Source: Thermoplasmata archaeon (lineage in GTDB: Archaea > Thermoplasmatota > E2 > DHVEG-1 > B18-G2). From it: a DNA stretch of 5,042 nt. Numbering within the stretch: position 1 is the stretch's first letter; each line of letters opens with the position of its first letter. Location of the stretch: positions 1 through 5,042 of the forward strand of contig JAGHAD010000145.1 in assembly GCA_021161685.1 (NCBI GenBank). The letters are read 5' to 3'. Below are positions 1 through 4,402 of this stretch, one piece after another. Both the position numbers and the translations under genes were made by a program. A model generated the notes under the pieces. The model did no database searches. It was not told the origin of the DNA and was given only the letters and a program-made list of their open reading frames with translations.

Positions 1-39
1 CAAGTAAGGGCTTTGAGAGAGATAGAAGATAAGAACTAA
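1..39 (+). CDS. Possible 3' end of an upstream gene (partial)
   Basis: Reading from base 1, twelve sense codons (QVRALREIEDKN) precede a TAA at 37-39. The charged, helix-like tail and Arg codons AGG/AGA match the coding style of the rest of the window. Frame 2 stops at once; frame 3 runs only to a TAA at 30-32. The fragment is too short to assign a family. If real, the gene lies left of the window and ends 46 bases before the MFS start, and the MFS gene has its own promoter-like box in that gap. The coding call rests only on frame and composition, so confidence is low. Confidence 0.35.
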   Translation, partial: QVRALREIEDKN

Positions 40-48
40 GTTCGTTGA

Positions 49-58
49 TTTTAAATAT
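49..58 (+). promoter_or_regulatory. TATA-box-like promoter of the MFS gene
   Basis: TTTTAAATAT lies 28-37 bases upstream of the ATG at 86. In archaea transcription starts about 25 bases downstream of the TATA centre, which puts the start near 79-85 and makes the mRNA leaderless or nearly so. This agrees with the absence of any GGTGA-type ribosome binding site before the ATG. A second AT-rich run at 65-76 is an alternative but lies too close to the start codon. No convincing BRE is visible upstream of the box. Confidence 0.5.
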
Positions 59-85
59 TTGTAAAAATATAATTTAATTGATAAG

Positions 86-1279
86 ATGCTTACCAGAAAA
101 GAGAGGTTGTTTTTAGCATCCGCATCGATAGGAGCTGGAATCTTCTTCTCTCTGAACTCAAACTTTCTCCCCCTCCTTCTTAATCTCCATACATCCTCCC
201 CATTCCTTATAGGTCTCGTTATAGGTATAGATATGTTCCTTGGCGTGATCGTGCCTCCCATTATAGGAACGATAAGCGATGGCACATGGACAAGGATGGG
301 CAGAAGAAGACCATATATGATAACCTTTGCACCCTTATCTGTTATAACGCTCATCGCGGTATTCTTAATCGGAAGGTATACCCACTTTGATTTTTCCTTC
401 ATTCTACTTGTAATCCTGATATGGATCTCTTTCTTTTTCTTCAACATATGGAACACAACCTATACAGCTCTCTTACCAGATCTCACTGAATCAGCGGAAA
501 GAGGTGAGACGAGCGGATATATGCAAGCTTTTAGTGTAATAGGAACTATTATAGCATTTGCAATAGGAGCCATCTTATGGGAAAGCCAACCCTTCCTTAT
601 CCCCTTCATCCTCGCGGGACTCATCCTTCTTTCTGTAGGAATAACCATCTTGAAGGTGAAAGAGAAAAAACCCAGGAGGAAGCCAAAAAGAGAACCTTTG
701 AGTTCGATAGCGAGAGACTTCATAAATCAGAAAGAGTTTGCCAAGTTCATGTTTGCTTCGATCTTCTGGTGGCTTGCTTTGGGATCTCTAACAGCTTTCT
801 TTGTTCTCTTCGCAAAATACTCTTTGGGATTGTCCGAGTCTGCAGCCTTGACTTTCATGGGAGTGTTTACGGTTGTTCTCATCATGTTTGCAGTACCTGC
901 GGGGATATTTGCCGATAGATTCGGTAAGAAAAAGATTCTTGTGCTTGGCTTATTACTAGCATCTTCTGGTTTTCTTCTGGCTCCTCACTGTAGCTATATC
1001 CATCTGCTCTATTTATCTATGGGATTAATTGCTCTTGGTTTCGGCACAATTATTGTTCTGAATTTCGCCCTAACCGCGGATCTCTTGCCCAAGGGAAAAG
1101 AGGGAAAGTTCATGGGTATAGGGAATATCTTTTCAGCCCTTCCCCAGTCAATAGCCCCTCCATTGACCGGATTCATCATAGCGTTATTTAACAACAATTA
1201 TGCCATGATGTTCTTTGTCGGTGCTGTAGCTGTAGCCCTCGGCTTAATCTCCATTGGCTTTATTGAAATAAAAACATAA
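86..1279 (+). CDS. MFS transporter, SLC45/GPH-like, 12 transmembrane helices
   Basis: A 397-residue integral membrane protein of the major facilitator superfamily, a secondary transporter normally driven by an ion gradient. About twelve hydrophobic helices are visible, six before and six after a basic cytoplasmic loop at residues 190-204 (VKEKKPRRKPKREP). Motif A of the first half is G61-x2-S64-D65-x4-R70-x-G72-RRR-P76, a form seen in the SLC45/sucrose-transporter-like group. The second-half copy is G273-x3-D277-R278-x-G280-K281. Other group features are LLPDLT with R139-G140 after TM4, and ADLLP (331-335) followed by GKFMG and P353-Q354. Length is full for the family, with no frameshift. The ATG at 86 starts just before TM1 and is served by a TATA-like box, not a ribosome binding site. 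Sugars are known substrates of related proteins, but the substrate cannot be read here; nearby lipid and keto-acid genes would equally allow an organic acid. Confidence 0.9.
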   Translation: MLTRKERLFLASASIGAGIFFSLNSNFLPLLLNLHTSSPFLIGLVIGIDMFLGVIVPPIIGTISDGTWTRMGRRRPYMITFAPLSVITLIAVFLIGRYTHFDFSFILLVILIWISFFFFNIWNTTYTALLPDLTESAERGETSGYMQAFSVIGTIIAFAIGAILWESQPFLIPFILAGLILLSVGITILKVKEKKPRRKPKREPLSSIARDFINQKEFAKFMFASIFWWLALGSLTAFFVLFAKYSLGLSESAALTFMGVFTVVLIMFAVPAGIFADRFGKKKILVLGLLLASSGFLLAPHCSYIHLLYLSMGLIALGFGTIIVLNFALTADLLPKGKEGKFMGIGNIFSALPQSIAPPLTGFIIALFNNNYAMMFFVGAVAVALGLISIGFIEIKT

Positions 1280-1306
1280 CGGGTGAAGAAATTCTCCTGT
1301 ATCTGA

Positions 1307-1319
1307 TTTTTACTATTTT
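1307..1319 (+). terminator. T-rich tract, candidate archaeal terminator after the MFS gene
   Basis: Two runs, TTTTT (1307-1311) and TTTT (1316-1319), lie 28-40 bases after the MFS stop codon. Archaeal RNA polymerase commonly terminates on U-rich tracts without a hairpin. No stem precedes the tract, so this rests only on T-richness and position between two genes. Confidence 0.35.
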
Positions 1320-1323
1320 CCTA

Positions 1324-1362
1324 ATTCCAAGATATGAAGTAAAAGTTAAAAAATCTTGGAAT
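1324..1362. repeat. Perfect 10-bp inverted repeat, candidate operator
   Basis: ATTCCAAGAT (1324-1333) and its exact reverse complement ATCTTGGAAT (1353-1362) are separated by 19 bases, with arm centres 29 bp apart, close to three helical turns. The spacer contains an A-rich, TATA-like stretch (about 1341-1352). The right arm ends 22 bases before the SCP2 start codon. A dimeric repressor, or two dimers, bound here could block TBP/TFB. A terminator role is less likely because no T-run follows the right arm and the loop is long. The symmetry is seen directly; the operator role is inferred. Confidence 0.55.
1345..1354 (+). promoter_or_regulatory. Weak TATA-like box for the SCP2-SDR operon
   Basis: GTTAAAAAAT sits 31-40 bases before the SCP2 ATG. 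A start about 25 bases downstream (near 1374) would leave only a very short leader around the ribosome binding site, so the true box may lie a little further upstream in the same A-rich segment. The match is poor; it is proposed because the gene follows a 105-base gap and a candidate terminator. Confidence 0.3.
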
Positions 1363-1373
1363 CTTTACTGCAA

Positions 1374-1381
1374 GGGGGTGA
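1374..1381 (+). promoter_or_regulatory. Ribosome binding site of the SCP2 gene
   Basis: GGGGGTGA matches the archaeal Shine-Dalgarno GGAGGTGA at seven of eight bases and ends three bases before the ATG at 1385, which fixes the start. Confidence 0.7.
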
Positions 1382-1384
1382 ATT

Positions 1385-1723
1385 ATGGCCAGCAGGGAAG
1401 AGGTCATGAAAGGTCTGGAGAGAGTTAAAGCTAGGTTCGATGATCCCTCGATAAAGGAGAAGTTCAAGGATTTTACGAAAAAGATGCAATTTTCATTCAC
1501 AGATCTAAACACTAGCTTCGTTATGGATATAGAGAATGGAGAGGTAAAGTCTCTCGAGGAGAAAAACATAGAAAAGCCCGATATTTTGGTCACGACCACC
1601 AGCGACATTTTTCTGGGAATCTTGGATAAGAAGGTGAATCCGATGACCTCCTACATGACGGGAAAGATAAAAGTCAAGGGAGCCATGGGAGATCTCCTGA
1701 AATTACAGAAAATCATGTTGTAG
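1385..1723 (+). CDS. SCP2 sterol-carrier-domain protein
   Basis: A 112-residue soluble protein made of a single SCP2 domain, a fold with a hydrophobic tunnel that binds fatty acids, acyl-CoAs or other lipids. The C-terminal half carries the family signature: N85-P86-M87-x2-Y90-M91-x-G93-K94-I-K-V-K-G99-x-M101-G102-D103, then a last helix LLKLQKI. The N-terminal third is a charged amphipathic helical region, and the middle has alternating beta strands (FSFTDL, SFVMDIENG). There is no signal peptide or membrane segment, so it should be cytoplasmic. Length is typical of stand-alone prokaryotic SCP2 proteins. The stop codon overlaps the ribosome binding site of the following SDR gene, so the two are almost certainly co-translated, which suggests lipid or acyl substrate binding linked to a dehydrogenase step. 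The ligand is unknown; archaea generally lack sterols, so the family name should not be read as function. Confidence 0.88.
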   Translation: MASREEVMKGLERVKARFDDPSIKEKFKDFTKKMQFSFTDLNTSFVMDIENGEVKSLEEKNIEKPDILVTTTSDIFLGILDKKVNPMTSYMTGKIKVKGAMGDLLKLQKIML

Positions 1724-1728
1724 GTGAT
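1723..1728 (+). promoter_or_regulatory. Ribosome binding site of the SDR gene
   Basis: GGTGAT shares its first G with the SCP2 stop codon TAG (1721-1723) and ends three bases before the ATG at 1732. Ribosomes finishing SCP2 would sit on this site, so translational coupling is likely. Confidence 0.7.
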
Positions 1729-1731
1729 AAC

Positions 1732-2502
1732 ATGATTCTCAAAGATAAAGTAGCCATAATAACTGGAGCTGCATCGGGTATAGGAAGGGCTACCGCCCTG
1801 CTCTTTGCCAAGGAAGGTGCCAAGGTTGTGGTTGCTGACATAAATGACAAAGGTGGTGAAGAGACTGTAAAGATGATAAGGGAGCAGGGTGGCGAAGCCA
1901 TATTCATACATACCGATGTTTCAAAGAGAGAAGATGTTGAGAGATTGATGGAAGAGGTGAAAAAGAGGTTCGGAAAGCTTGACATCCTGGTTAACAATGC
2001 TGGAATCGTAATAGTTAAGCCGATCACCGAAACGACGGAGGAGGATTTTGAGAAACTGGTAAACACAAACTACAAGAGTGTATTTCTCTGCACTAAATAT
2101 GCGATACCCCTGATAAAGGATGGAGGCTCTATAGTTAATGTTGCATCCATATCTGGGCATGTCGGACAGGTTAATCATGCGGTTTATGGGGGAACAAAGG
2201 GAGCCATCATCTCGATAACTAGAGCCCTAGCATGGGAGCTTGCGCCTTTGAATATAAGGGTGAATAGTGTGAGTCCTGGTTCAGTAGAAACACCTATGTT
2301 GCTGGGAGATGTTGAGATTGAGGCAAAGAGAAGAGGTGTACCTGTAGACGTTATAAAAAAGGAAAGATCAGATATTGGAGCACTGAGGAGATGGGCGAAG
2401 CCAGAGGAAATAGCGGAGATTATCCTCTTCCTAGCCTCTGATAAATCATCGTATATGACGGGTGCAGACGTACTTGTGGATGCAGGGTGGGCGGCTGGCT
2501 AA
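1732..2502 (+). CDS. Classical short-chain dehydrogenase/reductase (SDR)
   Basis: A 256-residue NAD(P)-dependent oxidoreductase, full length for classical SDRs. The Rossmann glycine motif is T11-G12-x3-G16-x-G18. Asp36 at the end of the second strand, with no Arg next to it, favours NAD(H) over NADP(H). D62 (in HTDVS) and N88-N-A-G91 complete the cofactor site. The catalytic tetrad is N113, S139, Y152 and K156 (YxxxK), followed by P182-G183 and the usual C-terminal YMTGADVLVDAGW. The closest recognisable group is FabG / 3-hydroxyacyl or sugar-alcohol dehydrogenases; which alcohol/ketone is used cannot be told. It is the second gene of the SCP2 operon, eight bases after it. An acyl or hydroxy-acid substrate delivered by SCP2 is plausible, and reduction of acetoacetate or another beta-keto product of the neighbouring BKACE is a further option, both inferred. 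Its stop codon directly abuts the stop codon of the opposing gene. Confidence 0.92.
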   Translation: MILKDKVAIITGAASGIGRATALLFAKEGAKVVVADINDKGGEETVKMIREQGGEAIFIHTDVSKREDVERLMEEVKKRFGKLDILVNNAGIVIVKPITETTEEDFEKLVNTNYKSVFLCTKYAIPLIKDGGSIVNVASISGHVGQVNHAVYGGTKGAIISITRALAWELAPLNIRVNSVSPGSVETPMLLGDVEIEAKRRGVPVDVIKKERSDIGALRRWAKPEEIAEIILFLASDKSSYMTGADVLVDAGWAAG

Positions 2503-3057
2503 TCAGGATAGCTTCCCGCAGAGTTCACCTATGATTTTCCCCAGCTCTCTGGCCCTTTCCAGCCCCTCCTCATCCTTGATTACATCTCCTCTCTCCTTTG
2601 CTGTTGCAGAGCACCATCCCGCTCCCGGTACGATCATTCTCATCTGCAAAAGATAAAGCAACAGTGCATTAATTGCACTCAGATGACCCCATCTTCTCGC
2701 AACAGATATCGCGGCGCCAACTTTACCCTTTAATGGAAATCCTCTCGCTCCGAGTATCTCTCCCGTTCTATCTATAAAAGCTTTCATCTGGGCGGAGACA
2801 ACTCCATAGTATACAGGGCTCGCTATCACTATCGCATCACTTTTCACCATCTCCTCTATTATGATTTCAAGATCATCCTTTACTGGACATTTCTTCGTTT
2901 TCCAGCATTCACCACATGCGTTGCAGGGTTTGATATCGTAATCTACAAGATCTATGATTTTCCTGTCCTCTATGCCAGATTCCTTCAAAACCACTTCGAG
3001 CATATATCTGGTATTTCCATCTTTTCTCGGACTGCCATTTATACCCAGTATCCTCAT
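2503..3057 (-). CDS. Iron-sulfur flavoprotein / NADPH-dependent FMN reductase family
   Basis: A 184-residue flavodoxin-fold protein. The FMN phosphate loop is G8-S9-P10-R11-x2-G14-N15-T16. A compact cysteine motif C45-x2-C48-x2-C51-x5-C57 fits the C-x2-C-x2-C-x4-7-C pattern that binds one [4Fe-4S] cluster in archaeal iron-sulfur flavoproteins (Isf type), so the protein should carry both FMN and a cluster. S80-P-V-Y-Y-G85 and Q90-x-K92...D96-R97 are the second flavin-binding element and dimer segment. Family members pass electrons between ferredoxin-like donors and small oxidants or partner enzymes; the true acceptor is usually unknown. The start ATG (3057-3055) overlaps the TGA of the upstream BKACE gene (ATGA), so the two are co-translated. 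Either it serves the BKACE pathway (for example reducing a keto or enoyl product) or it protects an oxygen-sensitive step; neither is shown by the sequence. Its 3' end touches the SDR gene with no spacer. Confidence 0.87.
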   Translation of the reverse strand: MRILGINGSPRKDGNTRYMLEVVLKESGIEDRKIIDLVDYDIKPCNACGECWKTKKCPVKDDLEIIIEEMVKSDAIVIASPVYYGVVSAQMKAFIDRTGEILGARGFPLKGKVGAAISVARRWGHLSAINALLLYLLQMRMIVPGAGWCSATAKERGDVIKDEEGLERARELGKIIGELCGKLS

Positions 3058-3851
3058 CTTCTCAGTCCCACTATCTTTCTTGCCTCCGATGGATCCGCTA
3101 TCTCTCTTCCCATTTCCCTAGCTATTCGCACTATATTCCTGACGAGTTCGCTATTATCCTTGGCAAGAACCCCCTCCTTTAGATACGGATAATCCTCGGT
3201 TCCAACTCTAACATGCAAACCTAGACCAATGGCTAGGGGAAGAATAACTTTTTGTTCTTTCCCCATGACGCTAACCGAGCATACGCAGTCATCTGGTATG
3301 TATTTTATCCTGTGTAGAAGCTCATCGGCAGTTGGTGGGGACCATGTTCCTCCAGGCCATCCAAGAAACATAGTGAGGAAATAAGGCTTGTCTAAGAGGT
3401 TTTTGTTTATCAGGTAATTCAAGTTCCATATCGACCCATAGTGCCAAACCTCAAACTCCGGCTTAATCTTCTTTTCCCTACATATCTTACAATACCTTTC
3501 GAGCTCCTCTCTTGGATGAAGCCTGTTAACCTGAATTTCATGGAAGTACTCATCATGATGGTTTAGTATAACCGATATCATGTCTGGATTTGCATCAAAA
3601 ACCGCTTTCCTCTCCTCTATGGGATCGCTGGACATTCCCGCCTGCACGATAATGTCGCACTTTTCCCTTATGAGATCAACCGTTTCTTTTTCCTTTCCCT
3701 TCGGTAAATGGACATGGGCTATACTTGCTCCCTCCTGATAGCATTTGTAAACCGTTTCAGCTATCTCCTCTGGAGTTGTTGGGTAATTCTTTGCTTCTGG
3801 AAAGATCCATGCGTTCGCAACGGTTACGGTAACTATCAACTTCTCCCGCAT
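3054..3851 (-). CDS. Divergent beta-keto acid cleavage enzyme (BKACE, DUF849; Kce-like)
   Basis: A 265-residue TIM-barrel protein of the family of Kce, the 3-keto-5-aminohexanoate cleavage enzyme of lysine fermentation. These enzymes condense a beta-keto acid with acetyl-CoA and split it to acetoacetate and a new acyl-CoA, using a divalent metal. Family landmarks: first strand LIVTVTVANA (5-14), the metal-binding pair H46-x-H48 after GASIA, LGWPGG (163-168), and R215-x3-E219-D220 in HVRVGTEDYPYLKEGVLA, matching the Kce Arg, metal Glu and catalytic Asp. The C-terminal helix ending in ARKIVGL is also typical. Several other active-site segments differ: Trp15 sits where Kce has an acidic residue (Glu14), AGMSSD replaces the usual STGG, and a His-rich NHHDEYFHE (97-105) replaces the NAGTLNFG-like loop. 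Substrate specificity is therefore unlikely to be that of Kce itself. It is first in a two-gene operon with an iron-sulfur flavoprotein. No ribosome binding site precedes the ATG; translation may be leaderless or short-leadered. Confidence 0.85.
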   Translation of the reverse strand: MREKLIVTVTVANAWIFPEAKNYPTTPEEIAETVYKCYQEGASIAHVHLPKGKEKETVDLIREKCDIIVQAGMSSDPIEERKAVFDANPDMISVILNHHDEYFHEIQVNRLHPREELERYCKICREKKIKPEFEVWHYGSIWNLNYLINKNLLDKPYFLTMFLGWPGGTWSPPTADELLHRIKYIPDDCVCSVSVMGKEQKVILPLAIGLGLHVRVGTEDYPYLKEGVLAKDNSELVRNIVRIAREMGREIADPSEARKIVGLRR

Positions 3852-3894
3852 GCTTCAAACAAATTAGGATGAGTTTTTTAATTTTACGTACTCC

Positions 3895-3902
3895 TTATAA
3901 AA
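3895..3902 (-). promoter_or_regulatory. TATA box of the BKACE-flavoprotein operon
   Basis: Read on the minus strand, TTTTATAA is a good archaeal TATA box about 44-51 bases before the BKACE ATG. A start about 25 bases downstream (near 3873) gives a leader of about 20 bases. The leader contains no clear GGTGA-type site. Confidence 0.55.
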
Positions 3903-3919
3903 GCCTCAACAGAATGAAG

Positions 3920-3932
3920 CCAAATATATTGG
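3920..3932. promoter_or_regulatory. Small dyad CCAA-N5-TTGG in the divergent promoter region
   Basis: CCAAATATATTGG has 4-bp arms around an ATATA core, lying between the two outward-facing TATA boxes. With the following bases it reads ATATTGGAAT (3926-3935), matching the right arm of the inverted repeat before SCP2 (ATCTTGGAAT) at nine of ten positions. It could be a half-site for the same regulator. The arms are short, so this is weak. Confidence 0.3.
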
Positions 3933-3958
3933 AATAGAGATTTCATCCACGCCGGCGG

Positions 3959-3973
3959 CGAAATGCATAAGTA
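3959..3973 (+). promoter_or_regulatory. BRE/TATA promoter of the ferredoxin-AOR operon
   Basis: CGAAAT (3959-3964, a good BRE) runs directly into GCATAAGTA (3965-3973). The box centre is 29 bases before the ATG at 3998, so transcription would start at or just before the start codon: a leaderless mRNA, consistent with the absence of a ribosome binding site in the T/C-rich stretch 3974-3997. Confidence 0.65.
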
Positions 3974-3997
3974 TTTTTTCTTCTCTCTTTATCATCC

Positions 3998-4402
3998 ATG
4001 CCAAAGAGGTTAATAGTCAAAGATGTCGAGAAATGCGTAGGTTGCGGGTTATGCATGTATGCCTGCTCGAGAATGCATGGTGAGATAGGTAACGATTACT
4101 CTGGAATACTGCCTGTAAGTTTGAGTGGTTTTGAGAGAGGAGCAACCGTTATACTGTGCAGAGCATGTGAAGATCCCCCATGTGCCCAGGTATGTCCAAC
4201 CGGTGCTCTCACTCCAAGAGAGGGTGGAGGCGTTAGGTACAGAGAGGATCTCTGTATAGGTTGTAAGAACTGCATAAAGGCATGCACGATCGGAGCGATA
4301 TTTGAAAGAACCAATGGTAAACCAGCCGTATGTGTTCATTGCGGATACTGCGCAGACTTCTGCCCCCATGGCGTACTAAGTTTCGAGGAGGTGAAAAGGT
4401 GA
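3998..4402 (+). CDS. Four-[4Fe-4S] ferredoxin-like electron-transfer subunit of AOR
   Basis: A 134-residue polyferredoxin with sixteen cysteines in four groups of four: C13/16/19/23, C54/57/62/66 (the C-x2-C-x4-C-x3-C spacing typical of DmsB/HycB-type subunits), C86/89/92/96 and C112/115/118/122. This is a complete set for four [4Fe-4S] clusters. There is no signal peptide or Tat motif, so it is cytoplasmic. Its neighbour is an AOR family gene, overlapped by four bases. The same pairing of a four-cluster subunit with a tungsten/molybdopterin catalytic subunit is known from Pyrococcus WOR5, Aromatoleum AorA/AorB and Escherichia coli YdhY/YdhV. By that parallel it should carry electrons between the AOR active site and ferredoxin or a further subunit. 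The ATG at 3998 is chosen because the first cysteine motif follows at once and the BRE/TATA element is correctly spaced. Most of the divergent gap is left as promoter. Confidence 0.92.
   Translation: MPKRLIVKDVEKCVGCGLCMYACSRMHGEIGNDYSGILPVSLSGFERGATVILCRACEDPPCAQVCPTGALTPREGGGVRYREDLCIGCKNCIKACTIGAIFERTNGKPAVCVHCGYCADFCPHGVLSFEEVKR
4387..4394 (+). promoter_or_regulatory. Strong ribosome binding site deciding a GTG start for AOR
   Basis: GGAGGTGA is a full match to the archaeal 16S rRNA tail and lies inside the last codons of the ferredoxin gene, four bases before GTG at 4399. The next in-frame ATG is about 40 codons inside the conserved domain, so GTG is the start. Confidence 0.8.

Noticed and set aside
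577..918. Plus-strand open frame of 113 codons inside the MFS gene
   Set aside because: Cys- and His-rich, low-sense translation in another frame of a clear 12-helix transporter; no ribosome site or promoter.
1324..1362. Inverted repeat as an intrinsic terminator of the MFS gene
   Set aside because: The 19-base loop is long, the stem is AT-rich and no T-run follows the right arm; an operator explains the position better.
1321..1608. Minus-strand open frame of 95 codons over the SCP2 gene
   Set aside because: It is antisense to a well-supported SCP2 domain and shows no family motif or start signals.
1713..2178. Minus-strand open frames over the SDR gene
   Set aside because: Ser/Thr-rich shadow translations of a gene with a complete SDR motif set.
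2462..2656. Plus-strand open frame spanning the SDR/flavoprotein junction
   Set aside because: Runs out of frame through the SDR end and antisense to the flavoprotein; composition (Ser/Pro-rich) is not protein-like.
3054..3851. Naming the BKACE gene kce and inferring lysine fermentation
   Set aside because: Active-site segments differ from Kce and no other lysine-fermentation gene (aminomutase, kdd, kal) is present in the window.
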